DNA from: CAZQEZ01 sp964592475
Lineage (GTDB): Bacteria > Bacteroidota > Bacteroidia > Cytophagales > Cyclobacteriaceae
NCBI GenBank assembly: GCA_964592475.1
Contig: CAZQEZ010000047.1
Location: 1-30,836 of the forward strand
DNA: 30,836 nt
Direction of reading: 5' to 3'
The notes below the pieces were generated by a model that saw only the letters and a list, made by a program, of their open reading frames with translations, was not told the DNA's origin and did not search any database. Numbering within the stretch: the stretch's first letter is position 1; every line of letters begins with the position of its first letter. Below, one piece after another: positions 17,022 to 24,727 of this stretch. The position numbers and the translations under genes are program-made.

Positions 17022-18395
17022 ATGAAAGAATTTGAACATATTATCATAGGTACCGGACAAGCAACCGGAACTTTATTGAGTAGATTAATAACCACTGGCG
17101 ATAAAATTGCTGTAATTGAAGGTTATAAAGTTGGTGGCAGTTGTGTGAATTATGGTTGTACACCTACCAAAACCTTAGTTGCCTCGGCCAAAGCTATTTA
17201 CAAAGCAAAACAAGGTGATTTCTATGGATTTGAAACCGGTAAAATAAAGTTAAATTACAGCCGGATAAAAGAACGTATGAACGAAATAAGAAATGGGTCA
17301 AGCAATGGTCTTAGAAATTGGATAGAATCTAGTGAAAATGTCACTTTTATAAATGAAATGGCATCTTTTGTAAGCAATAAAACTTTAAAAGTTGGAACAG
17401 AAAATGTAAAAGGGAATAAAATTTATATTAATACTGGTGCAACACCTTTTGTTCCTCCCATCCGGGGAATAAACGAAGTTGAATGGCTTGATAGTGAAGG
17501 GTTGCTTGATCTGGAGCATTTGCCAAAGCATTTGATCATAATTGGTGGAGGCTATATCGGTATGGAATATTCACAAATTTATAGAAGATTTGGTGCTAAA
17601 GTGACGGTAATTCAAAGGAATGAACAAGTAATGCCCCGTGAAGATAAGGATGTTGCCGATGAGATTCAGGCTTTCCTGGAAGAAGAGAGTGTGAAAATTT
17701 ATTGTAATAGTAATGCAAAATCTGTTTTACAAGAAGATGGATTTATCAAACTTGAAATAGAATACAATAATCAGCTAAAAACTATTACAGGATCACACCT
17801 ATTAATTGCTACCGGTAGAAAACCTGCTATTGATCAATTAAAATTAAAAAGTGCGGGTATAAATACTGATACCAAAGGTTATATTGAAGTAAATAATTAT
17901 TGCCAAACTAATGTAGATAATGTGTATGCATTAGGAGACGTAAATGGTAAAGGAGCCTTCACTCATACTTCAGTTAATGATGCAGAAATAGTTATTGATC
18001 ACCTTTTTGGAGGTACCAGGAAAATTTCTGATCGCATACCTATTTATGGCTTATTTACTGACCCACCCATGGGCAAAATAGGAATGAGCGAAAATGAAGC
18101 GCTGAGGAAAGGACACAAAATTTTAAAAGCCAAGCTTCCAATGAAAAAAATCAGCCGGGCCAAAGAAATGGGAGAAACAAAAGGTTTTGCTAAAATTATA
18201 GTAGATGCAGAAACTGATCTGTTTTTGGGTATCACTATATTGGGCTCAGGTGGCGATGAAATCATCAATATGTTTGCAGCCATCATGTATAGCCGAATAC
18301 CTTGTCATCAATACAGAAAAGTTGTACTGGTACACCCCACCGTATCTGAGCTTATGCCGTGGGCGCTGGATGAATTAAAACCAGGGGGACTTTGA
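17022..18395 (+). CDS. Pyridine nucleotide-disulfide oxidoreductase, mercuric reductase/dihydrolipoyl dehydrogenase-like
   Basis: A 457-residue FAD- and NAD(P)H-dependent flavoprotein. Motifs: an atypical FAD fold IIIGTGQATGTLLSRL at about 7-22; a redox-active disulfide GGSCVNYGCTPTK at C41 and C46; an NAD(P) fold IIIGGGYIGMEYSQIYRRFG at about 172-191; a second FAD motif NVYALGDVNGKGAFTHT; and the C-terminal HPTVSE with the catalytic His (438) and Glu (443). It lacks the N-terminal metal-binding domain and the C-terminal Cys pair of true mercuric reductases, so mercury reduction is unlikely. It is closer to the MerA-like reductases of unknown substrate common in Bacteroidetes. No E2 or lipoyl gene is nearby, which argues against a dehydrogenase-complex role. 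Confidence 0.9.
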   Translation: MKEFEHIIIGTGQATGTLLSRLITTGDKIAVIEGYKVGGSCVNYGCTPTKTLVASAKAIYKAKQGDFYGFETGKIKLNYSRIKERMNEIRNGSSNGLRNWIESSENVTFINEMASFVSNKTLKVGTENVKGNKIYINTGATPFVPPIRGINEVEWLDSEGLLDLEHLPKHLIIIGGGYIGMEYSQIYRRFGAKVTVIQRNEQVMPREDKDVADEIQAFLEEESVKIYCNSNAKSVLQEDGFIKLEIEYNNQLKTITGSHLLIATGRKPAIDQLKLKSAGINTDTKGYIEVNNYCQTNVDNVYALGDVNGKGAFTHTSVNDAEIVIDHLFGGTRKISDRIPIYGLFTDPPMGKIGMSENEALRKGHKILKAKLPMKKISRAKEMGETKGFAKIIVDAETDLFLGITILGSGGDEIINMFAAIMYSRIPCHQYRKVVLVHPTVSELMPWALDELKPGGL

Positions 18396-18751
18396 TTGAA
18401 CCCTCTGATTTTTATTAGTATGAAGTTTTATTTGATTATTTATACATCTACCTTTGCAAAAAAGTGATTTGTTAAGGTGGCTTATAAAGCTCTTACTAAA
18501 TTAATGAAAAATGACCTTTCCGATTTATTCATATACGGCTTTGAAGTGTTGATCGCAGGATTGTTTTTAGCTGAGTCATATCCATATTTTTCATTGTTTC
18601 GGCATTAATTATTTTGAGATGGGAGTTCTCTGCCCAATCATCAAAAATACCGCTTACGGAGTGTGTCCTGTCTTCTTCTATTTACCAATAAGGATATCCC
18701 ACGATTGCGCCATTTCAGTCCTTTAATAATTCCCCTTTCATTAATAAATTT

Positions 18752-18782
18752 TTGCAACAATGTTGCATATTATCTATATTTG
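18752..18782 (+). promoter_or_regulatory. Promoter of the COG0523-ABC operon
   Basis: TATATTTG at 18775-18782 is an exact match to the Bacteroidetes -7 box TAnnTTTG. TTG at 18752-18754 lies 20 bp upstream, at the -33 position. Both elements are covered by TGCAAC-N3-GTTGCA operators, so a bound repressor would block both contacts of the polymerase. Confidence 0.65.
18753..18767. promoter_or_regulatory. Zur-like operator 1 (perfect palindrome)
   Basis: TGCAAC-AAT-GTTGCA, a perfect 6-3-6 palindrome overlapping the -33 element of the COG0523 operon. The same sequence class is found before the TonB receptor at the far end of the island. Assignment to Zur is inferred from the genes it controls. 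Confidence 0.65.
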
Positions 18783-18795
18783 CAATAAAGTTGTA
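18781..18795. promoter_or_regulatory. Zur-like operator 2
   Basis: TGCAAT-AAA-GTTGTA, two mismatches from TGCAAC-N3-GTTGCA, overlapping the -7 box and ending 8 bp before the start codon. Its centre is 28 bp from that of operator 1. Confidence 0.5.
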
Positions 18796-18803
18796 AATAT
18801 AAA

Positions 18804-19991
18804 ATGAGAAAACTTCCCGTAACTGTATTAAGTGGATTTCTGGGAGCCGGAAAGACCACTTTGCTCAATCACGTACTTAATAATCGTGCAGGCCTGAAAG
18901 TGGCAGTGATCGTGAACGATATGAGCGAGATCAACATCGATGCCCGACTGATTGAAAATGGCAGTAAACTATCCCGTACCGAAGAAAAGCTGGTAGAGAT
19001 GAGCAATGGCTGCATTTGCTGTACTTTGAGAGAAGACCTGATCCAGGAAGTACGAAAACTAGCCCTGCAAAATCGTTTTGACTACCTGCTGATTGAAAGC
19101 TCCGGCATATCGGAGCCAATCCCGGTGGCACAAACATTCTCTTTCGCGCAGGAAGAAAAACTATTCGACCTTACCGGTATCAGCCAGTTAGATACCATGG
19201 TGACGGTGGTGGATGCACTCAATTTTTTTAATGATTTTGATAGTGAGGACACCATCGCGGATAGAAAGCTTGACAATGAAGGTATTGATGAGCGTAGTAT
19301 TGTAAACCTGCTTACCGATCAACTGGAATTTGCCAACGTGATCGTGATCAACAAAGTAGATGCTGTTTCCCCTGACGACCTACAACTGCTGAAACAAACC
19401 ATAATAAAACTTAATCCCGATGCCAAAATCTTGGAAACCAGCTATGCCCGTATCGATCCTCGAACAATCCTCAACACTGGCCTTTTTGACTATGAAAAAG
19501 CAGAATCCTCGGCTGGCTGGATTAAAGAATTGAATAATGAGCATGTGCCCGAAACAGAAGAATATGGCATATCATCCTTCGTATTCAGGGACCCCAGACC
19601 CTTTCATCCGCAACGATTCTGGGAATTCATAAACCAGGACTGGCCAGCCAGCATAGTGCGCAGTAAGGGCATATTCTGGCTCGGTTCCAGACCTGACAAA
19701 GCGCTACTCTGGAGTCAGGCAGGTGGATCGTTGAAAGCAGAACCCTATGGTAGCTGGTGGGCTTCCATGTCTTATAAACAAAGAGCGGCCAATCCTTTAT
19801 ATATGGAAAACCAGCAGACCATCATGGATAAATGGGACAAACAATGGGGCGATCGCCTCAATGAAATAGTAATCATTGGCCAGGAGATGAATAAAGAAGA
19901 AATGTGGCAGGAATTTTCCCAATGCCTCTGCACTACAGAAGAAATCAAATTGATGGAAATGGGCTTGCTCCAGGATCCCTGGCCACTTTAA
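18804..19991 (+). CDS. COG0523 (CobW/YciC/ZagA-type) metallochaperone GTPase
   Basis: A 395-residue P-loop GTPase of the G3E family that uses GTP to deliver a metal, most likely zinc, to client proteins. Visible: Walker A GFLGAGKTT at 11-19; the metal-binding CxCC motif, CICC, at 70-73; the switch region ESSGISEP at 98-105; the GTP-specificity motif NKVD at 183-186; and a CobW_C domain from about 250 to 385. The C-terminal domain lacks a long His stretch. Members controlled by Zur act when zinc is scarce. The promoter here carries two Zur-like operators, and the next genes form a transporter with a His-rich loop, so this is probably a zinc-starvation chaperone rather than a cobalamin gene. 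No cobalamin genes are nearby. Confidence 0.92.
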   Translation: MRKLPVTVLSGFLGAGKTTLLNHVLNNRAGLKVAVIVNDMSEINIDARLIENGSKLSRTEEKLVEMSNGCICCTLREDLIQEVRKLALQNRFDYLLIESSGISEPIPVAQTFSFAQEEKLFDLTGISQLDTMVTVVDALNFFNDFDSEDTIADRKLDNEGIDERSIVNLLTDQLEFANVIVINKVDAVSPDDLQLLKQTIIKLNPDAKILETSYARIDPRTILNTGLFDYEKAESSAGWIKELNNEHVPETEEYGISSFVFRDPRPFHPQRFWEFINQDWPASIVRSKGIFWLGSRPDKALLWSQAGGSLKAEPYGSWWASMSYKQRAANPLYMENQQTIMDKWDKQWGDRLNEIVIIGQEMNKEEMWQEFSQCLCTTEEIKLMEMGLLQDPWPL

Positions 19992-20002
19992 AATATAGAA
20001 CT

Positions 20003-20659
20003 ATGTTGCTCATAACCCAGGGTTTACAATATCAATACAACAGCCAAACCAACCTGATCTTTCCCAATCTAATCTTAGGTTACGGGCAAAGCTTGCTGCT
20101 TACCGGTAATTCCGGGGCTGGCAAAACTACCTTACTTCACCTGATCACCGGGTTGCTGCCTTTGCAAAAAGGTAGCATAGAATTAGACGGGAAGAGCTAT
20201 CAAACCATGACTTCCACCCAAATGGACCGCTTCAGGGGCAGGCAAATTGGTATAGTATTCCAACAAAACCATTTTATCAAATCGATGACAGTACAGCAAA
20301 ACCTTTTTTTGAACTGCTACCTAAATGGCATCAAACAGGAGCAGGATTTGGTAGATCATCACTTGCAAGCATTAGGCCTTGCCCATAAGGCCAATCACAA
20401 AATTGAAACCATGAGCCAGGGTGAAAAACAGCGGCTGGCACTTGCGCGAGCTGCCATTACTCAGCCCAAGTTGCTTATCGCTGACGAACCTACAGCCAAT
20501 CTGGATGACCGGAATTGTTTCAGAACGATTGAATTGTTTGTAGAACACGCCAATCACCACAATACCGGATTATTAATAGCCACGCACGACAACCGCTTGA
20601 AGCAATATTTTAAAAACCAATCTGAACTTTTGCCTCATGGTGAATTTATTAAAAATTAG
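20003..20659 (+). CDS. ABC transporter ATPase of the LolD/MacB type
   Basis: A 218-residue nucleotide-binding subunit. I start at the ATG at 20003 (MLLITQGLQYQY), 11 bp after the COG0523 stop; an upstream frame would overlap that gene by about 90 bp and adds no family sequence. Motifs: Walker A GNSGAGKTT at 35-43, Q-loop at about 87, signature MSQGEKQ at 137-143 (MSQGE in place of the usual LSGGQ), Walker B LLIADE at 157-162, and H-loop His 195. ATPases of this type pair with FtsX-like permeases in machines that act on the periplasm rather than importing through a pore. It overlaps the permease gene by 23 bp. Confidence 0.93.
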   Translation: MLLITQGLQYQYNSQTNLIFPNLILGYGQSLLLTGNSGAGKTTLLHLITGLLPLQKGSIELDGKSYQTMTSTQMDRFRGRQIGIVFQQNHFIKSMTVQQNLFLNCYLNGIKQEQDLVDHHLQALGLAHKANHKIETMSQGEKQRLALARAAITQPKLLIADEPTANLDDRNCFRTIELFVEHANHHNTGLLIATHDNRLKQYFKNQSELLPHGEFIKN

Positions 20660-22037
20660 CCTTGCCAACCTTCGCCATAAAAGCGGCTCTACCATCATTA
20701 GTATTTTGATGATGGGAATCGGGCTGGCCATCATCACCAGCATTTCTCTGATCAGAACCTCTATTACCAGCCGTATGCAAAAAAATACTGCCGGTGTAGA
20801 CCTGGTGGTAGGCGCCAAAGGCAGCCCTACACAACTGATTCTGAGCAGCCTATTTCATATTGATTATCCTACCGGCAACATTAGCTACCACGAGGCACTA
20901 AATTTAAAAAATAATCCTATGGTAAAAACCTGGATTCCTTTGTCATTGGGCGACAATTTCCAGGGTTATCGCATCGTGGGCAGCAATACCGGGCTGCTCG
21001 ATCTTTACAACGCGCAATTAAGCACCGGTAGCTCGTTTACAGAACCTTTGCAAGTGGTGGCCGGGGCTGAAGTAGCCAGAAAATTAGGTTTACATCCTGG
21101 CGAAACCTTTTTTAGCGCCCATGGTCTGCAAAAGGGAGATCATGTTCATCAGGAGCATGCTTTGCAAATCGTGGGTATCTTGCAGCCGACAGGTAGCGTG
21201 GTAGATGAATTACTGATCACCTCCCTGGAAAGTGTGTGGTTGCTACATAACAATCATCACCATGAAAATTCGAAGCACCCTGAAGAAGATGGTGGGCATC
21301 ATGGGCAAAGAAACGGAATAGTTCATGGGCATGAGCATGAAGAACATGACCACAAGGGTCAATTTCATGATGTTCATGAACATGAGACTAAAGCAGACGC
21401 ACATGATCATGATGATGGAAAAAAAGAAAACGAAAATTTTATCGATAAAGATCATGAAATGGCAGAACAAGGATTGGAAGAGGATGAAGGAGCCCAAAAA
21501 GAGATTACAAGTGTAATTTTGCAGTTTACCAACCCGATGGGTGCGATCCAGATGCCACAATACATCAATGAATTTACTAATATGCAGGCTGCCTCACCGG
21601 CATTTGAAATTGCCCGAATTTTTTCATTACTGGGAGTAGGGATAACCGTGTTGGCCTGGATAGCCATGGTGTTGATTGTATTGGCCCTGATCAGCCTGGT
21701 AATGGTGCTTTATACCAATTTAAATCAGCACGTGTACGACCTGGTTCTACTCAGGGTAATGGGCGCCAGGCCCGCTTTCTTATTTAAACAGGTGACCTTG
21801 CAGGGGCTTATCATTACCCTCTCCGGAGGATTATTGGCTTTTTTGCTGGTATTGGCCGGATTGTTCTTTTTAAAATTTCAGCTAAGCCAAAGTCTGGTAT
21901 CTATTTCGTTTGCAGCATTATCAGGAACCTTAGCAGTGATCCTGGCCATGAGCTTTATCCTGGGATTATTAGTTGCTTTAATTCCGGCCATAAAAGCATA
22001 CCGTTTAAATATTTCAACCACCTTAGCCAAAGCCTAA
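20637..22037 (+). CDS. FtsX/MacB-type ABC permease with a His-rich periplasmic loop
   Basis: A 466-residue inner-membrane subunit. The topology is that of FtsX-family permeases: one helix near the N-terminus (about 17-38, ISILMMGIGLAIITSISLI), a large periplasmic domain, then three helices (about 327-360, 388-412 and 428-452). The periplasmic part contains a segment at 204-273 with 17 His among many Asp and Glu, e.g. HHHENSKH and GHEHEEHDH. It also holds four nearby His at 162-174 (AHGLQKGDHVHQEH). Such stretches usually bind zinc. The rest resembles permeases of the operons I recall as zinc-regulated in Vibrio, so I infer a role in zinc capture or handover. FtsX permeases do not normally import ions, so the mechanism is open. 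Confidence 0.9.
   Translation: MVNLLKISLANLRHKSGSTIISILMMGIGLAIITSISLIRTSITSRMQKNTAGVDLVVGAKGSPTQLILSSLFHIDYPTGNISYHEALNLKNNPMVKTWIPLSLGDNFQGYRIVGSNTGLLDLYNAQLSTGSSFTEPLQVVAGAEVARKLGLHPGETFFSAHGLQKGDHVHQEHALQIVGILQPTGSVVDELLITSLESVWLLHNNHHHENSKHPEEDGGHHGQRNGIVHGHEHEEHDHKGQFHDVHEHETKADAHDHDDGKKENENFIDKDHEMAEQGLEEDEGAQKEITSVILQFTNPMGAIQMPQYINEFTNMQAASPAFEIARIFSLLGVGITVLAWIAMVLIVLALISLVMVLYTNLNQHVYDLVLLRVMGARPAFLFKQVTLQGLIITLSGGLLAFLLVLAGLFFLKFQLSQSLVSISFAALSGTLAVILAMSFILGLLVALIPAIKAYRLNISTTLAKA
21246..21455 (+). other. His/Asp/Glu-rich metal-binding segment in the permease
   Basis: Codons 204-273 of the permease: 17 histidines in 70 residues, mixed with acidic residues. The histidine codons (CAT/CAC) create long spurious open frames on both strands here, including Met-rich ones. 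The base composition stands out from the flanking sequence. Confidence 0.85.
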
Positions 22038-22038
22038 A

Positions 22039-22464
22039 ATGAAAAAAAAATTATTAGTAATTTATATATTAGGATGCATTACCCTGAGTGGATCGCCGGC
22101 TGAAGCACAAAACAAAGAGAGCCTGCAACTATGGAAAATTGTGGCAGAATCAAAGTTCAGGGGATTGAAGGGAGTCAAATTCAGTGACAACCTGCTTGCC
22201 CTGGATGGCAAACCCGTTATGGTAGCTGGTTACCTTTATCCTTTGAAAAGTGGCTACTGGCACAATCATTTTGTGCTTTCGGCCTTACCTACCAGGGCTT
22301 GTTACTTTTGTGGAGTTGGGGGGCCGGAGACTATCATTGAAGTATTTTCCGAGCAGAAAGTAATGTACAAAGAAGAAATGATCCTGATCAAAGGTATTTT
22401 GCGGGTCAATCGGGAGGATAATTCCAAATTACCTGTAATAATTGAAAAAGCTTATGATTACTGA
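22039..22464 (+). CDS. Secreted DUF3299-like protein, first of a tandem pair
   Basis: A 141-residue exported protein. The signal peptide covers about 1-23 (MKKKLLVIYILGCITL, cleavage after AEA). The mature part has LDGKPVMVAGYLYPL, FVLSALPTRACYFCGVGGPE, then MILIKGILRVN. This matches the layout I recall for DUF3299 proteins: a beta domain with a conserved GY-PL turn and a Cys-containing loop. The CYFCGVGGPET loop could bind a metal or form a disulfide. It starts 1 bp after the permease stop, so it is translationally coupled to the transporter. In proteobacteria DUF3299-type genes accompany similar ABC genes under Zur control (recalled, not checked), which fits a periplasmic accessory role in zinc uptake. 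Confidence 0.7.
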   Translation: MKKKLLVIYILGCITLSGSPAEAQNKESLQLWKIVAESKFRGLKGVKFSDNLLALDGKPVMVAGYLYPLKSGYWHNHFVLSALPTRACYFCGVGGPETIIEVFSEQKVMYKEEMILIKGILRVNREDNSKLPVIIEKAYDY

Positions 22465-22465
22465 C

Positions 22466-22915
22466 ATGAAGAAATGGATAATCCTGGCCGGGTTCACGTT
22501 TTTGCTAAGCCCGTCAGAAGCACAATTTGCCCGGGAAGATGCCTGGCCTGTACTGAGGCAAGTGACTTACGAAATTAAAAAACATGAAAAGTACGGCATG
22601 CTCATGTATCCTCAATTTACCGAAGATATAAAGAAGCTGGAAGGGCAATGGATAACCCTGCCTGGGTATGTTTATCCAACTCAGGTACATGGTAAGCGGG
22701 ATTATATAATCCTTTCCGCTTTGCCATTACAATCCTGCTTTTTTTGTGGAGCCGGTGGGCCTGAAACGGTTGTACAGGCTTATACTAAAGAAAAAATTGG
22801 TAATTACACCAACATGATAAAAATCAAGGGCCGGCTGAAATTAAATGCAACTGACCCTGAAGTAATGATGTACATCCTGGAAGAAACCGAATTTGCCGGT
22901 TTCGTTGATTTTTAG
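22466..22915 (+). CDS. Secreted DUF3299-like protein, second of a tandem pair
   Basis: A 149-residue exported paralogue of the preceding gene. I start at the ATG at 22466 (MKKWIILAGFTFLLS), 1 bp after the upstream stop, because it opens directly into a signal peptide (cleavage near SEA|QF). Two earlier in-frame starts would overlap the previous gene. It shares with its neighbour LEGQWITLPGYVYP, ILSALPLQSCFFCGAGGPET and IKIKGRLKLN. The spacing between GY-YP and the CxFCG loop is the same, but overall identity is low, so the duplication is old. It is the last gene of the plus-strand operon, and its stop lies 22 bp from that of the converging carbonic anhydrase-like gene. Confidence 0.7.
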   Translation: MKKWIILAGFTFLLSPSEAQFAREDAWPVLRQVTYEIKKHEKYGMLMYPQFTEDIKKLEGQWITLPGYVYPTQVHGKRDYIILSALPLQSCFFCGAGGPETVVQAYTKEKIGNYTNMIKIKGRLKLNATDPEVMMYILEETEFAGFVDF

Positions 22916-22937
22916 CAGCTTACTTAGGTTATCAATA

Positions 22938-23723
22938 TCAAAGAGATTTAAAGGCTTCTGATTTCAATATGGAAATGGGGTTTATTTCTTCCAGATCAGC
23001 CACATTGAATACCACAAAATCCCTTATGTCTACATAATCATGAAATCCCGGACTGGTGTTGATGATAATACCTCCCAAAAGAAATATCCTTTTGCAGGAA
23101 AACTCTCCTTTTGACATGTGAACCAGGCGAGTGATCTGTTTGTGAATCTTATAATATGCTTTTTCTGTTATTTCTTTTCTAGAATCTTCCGCTGAAAGTA
23201 TCTCATGCTTAAATGGCATTAAGGTGTTTTCCAAAACCTTTTGTTGATAATCATGCTCTACAATATGGGGCACATATACTTCATCTGTTTGCATCATACT
23301 TTCGAGTGCCAGCATTAATGCCCCACAACTGTTTGTGAGTTTTTTCTGGCCGGGGCGCCTCATCCTACCTAATTCGCCGGTATCGGAAATGCCGATGTGT
23401 GGCCCATAAAAAATAAAAGCATCACCATTATCAGGAATGTGGTGGGCAAAAGCCACCATACCAGTAAAACCCGAATAAGGTAACCCACCTAAGCCCCCCA
23501 TGGAGAACGGACGCGTCAAAACTTTCCTGAAATCAGTAGACACGTTGATGTCATCTGAACATAAAGAAGTTGCGAAAAGCATCTTATTCAAGTCGGACTT
23601 GTACTCATCAGATAGAAAAGTCAAATATTTTTGGGTAACAAATTCGCCGGTGGCCGCATTAGGATACTCTGCCTGTACCAAACTTTCTATGTTAGAATTT
23701 GCTTCATTAATTTGATCATTCAT
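22938..23723 (-). CDS. LCIB-type (theta-class) carbonic anhydrase homologue
   Basis: A 261-residue cytoplasmic protein resembling the LCIB/LCIC family of algae, described as carbonic anhydrases with a beta-CA-like zinc site. The expected site is complete: Cys55 and Asp57 in SLCSDDIN, His109 in FIFYGPHIGIS, and Cys133 in TNSCGAL. Around them are the family stretches MGGLGGLPYSGFTGMVAFAH and HIPDNGDAF. It would interconvert CO2 and bicarbonate. The C-terminal third (LLGGIIINTSPG) completes the fold. It lies 137 bp downstream of the lipoprotein gene on the same strand and converges with the COG0523 operon. I see no operator in that gap, so zinc control would require read-through from the receptor promoter. 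Confidence 0.8.
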   Translation of the reverse strand: MNDQINEANSNIESLVQAEYPNAATGEFVTQKYLTFLSDEYKSDLNKMLFATSLCSDDINVSTDFRKVLTRPFSMGGLGGLPYSGFTGMVAFAHHIPDNGDAFIFYGPHIGISDTGELGRMRRPGQKKLTNSCGALMLALESMMQTDEVYVPHIVEHDYQQKVLENTLMPFKHEILSAEDSRKEITEKAYYKIHKQITRLVHMSKGEFSCKRIFLLGGIIINTSPGFHDYVDIRDFVVFNVADLEEINPISILKSEAFKSL

Positions 23724-23860
23724 CGCTTTTTTTATTTTTTATATAAATGGTTAATAATTTCCATGTGCATTTACATCAGCAGGCAATCGTATTTTATTTC
23801 ACTGGCTATAATTATGGTCTACTTAATTTACTAAAAATAATAAAAATAATAAAACATTAC

Positions 23861-24727
23861 CTAATCAAACCAATACTTTAAAAATGCATTAATATCCATT
23901 TTTTCATCATTGATGAATTCAGACCTGCTTTCTTTATACCTCTCGAGCACTTTTATACTGCGGTGATAAATCAGTGAGTCGGTATGGTCTGGCTTATGAT
24001 CTTTGGGGATAGCATAAGTAAATCTTCCCTGTTCCCTTTCGAACACGGGAATATGAAAAAAATCTCTTTTTACAAATTCTCCGCCTTGCTCGCTAATCAA
24101 GAATGCTTCTACAAAAAAATCGACAGCATATTTAGGATAACCAAACAAGTAGCCATACGCCCGGTACCTATCTGCCATTTCTTCAAATTCTAACGCGGTA
24201 ATCAAGGTTCCGGGATCGGTACCCGGGGTAAAACCCCATTGAGCAAAAAAAGGTTGATGTACTGCCAGCGTACTATCTATCAGATCCTGACGACATACCA
24301 ATAATTGCAGGTGACGATTTTTATCGTAAGTTTCACGAAAAGGGATCAACAAAAAAGTCAACTCCTCGGATGACAATCGCTCAGTGATTCGATGCAGTTG
24401 CTCTATTTCTTGCACAAATTGCCTTATTGAATCCACCTTTAAATTAACCACTTCATGCGAGCCCTCGACCATGGTGCTGTCTTTGGCAAGCGGATATTTT
24501 AGTGAATAACCGATACTGCTTACCGGTTTTATTCTTCCCAGAATGGTATAAATACCCTCCTGGTCCAGTGCCAGAGCTACTATGGAATCCGCTAGCTGCT
24601 TGTCCATTGCTGTTAATTGCTCATATCCTGGAAAATACCGGGGTTTATTCCGTGTTGCGGAATGTTTTAAGCTGGAACAGGCTAAACTAAAGAGCAGCAG
24701 CATGCTCAAATAAAGAATGCTTTTCAT
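23861..24727 (-). CDS. Unrecognised lipoprotein (288 aa) of the receptor operon
   Basis: A lipoprotein with a clear signal (MKSILYLSMLLLFSLACSS) and lipidated Cys17. I do not recognise the family. The mature part is mostly helical at first (ADSIVALALDQEGIYTILGR, QFVQEIEQLHRITERLSSEE) and has an aromatic-rich stretch, MADRYRAYGYLFGYPKYAVD, then VFEREQGRFTYAIPKDHK. There is no Cys in the mature part apart from the lipidated one and Cys145. Its start codon overlaps the stop of the DUF6850 gene by 4 bp (ATGA), so it belongs firmly to the TonB receptor operon. A surface or periplasmic partner of the receptor is the likely role. Confidence 0.8.
   Translation of the reverse strand: MKSILYLSMLLLFSLACSSLKHSATRNKPRYFPGYEQLTAMDKQLADSIVALALDQEGIYTILGRIKPVSSIGYSLKYPLAKDSTMVEGSHEVVNLKVDSIRQFVQEIEQLHRITERLSSEELTFLLIPFRETYDKNRHLQLLVCRQDLIDSTLAVHQPFFAQWGFTPGTDPGTLITALEFEEMADRYRAYGYLFGYPKYAVDFFVEAFLISEQGGEFVKRDFFHIPVFEREQGRFTYAIPKDHKPDHTDSLIYHRSIKVLERYKESRSEFINDEKMDINAFLKYWFD

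Larger units (their letters stand above)
18396..18803. other. 408-bp intergenic region upstream of the COG0523 operon
   Basis: The last 60 bp hold the cobW-type promoter and two operators (listed separately). TACCTTTG at 18449-18456 matches the -7 box TAnnTTTG. About 48 bp downstream is a 34-codon frame from the ATG at 18504 (MKNDLSDLFIYGFEVLIAG, ending ESYPYFSLFRH), mildly hydrophobic. I cannot tell whether it is translated. Between about 18600 and 18740 the minus strand has short broken frames (e.g. SGIFDDWAENSHLK) that could be the remains of a gene, but I do not recognise them. Confidence 0.4.

Noticed and set aside
17022..18395. True mercuric reductase (merA)
   Set aside because: There is no N-terminal metal-binding domain, no C-terminal vicinal Cys pair and no mer genes nearby.
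18804..19991. Cobalamin biosynthesis protein CobW
   Set aside because: The protein belongs to the same superfamily, but no cobalamin genes are near. The operators, CxCC motif and His-rich transporter point to zinc.
21243..21560. Met/His-rich open frames on both strands within the permease gene
   Set aside because: They are shadows of the CAT/CAC histidine codons; CAT read on the other strand is ATG. They have no family features, while the permease frame has strong ones.
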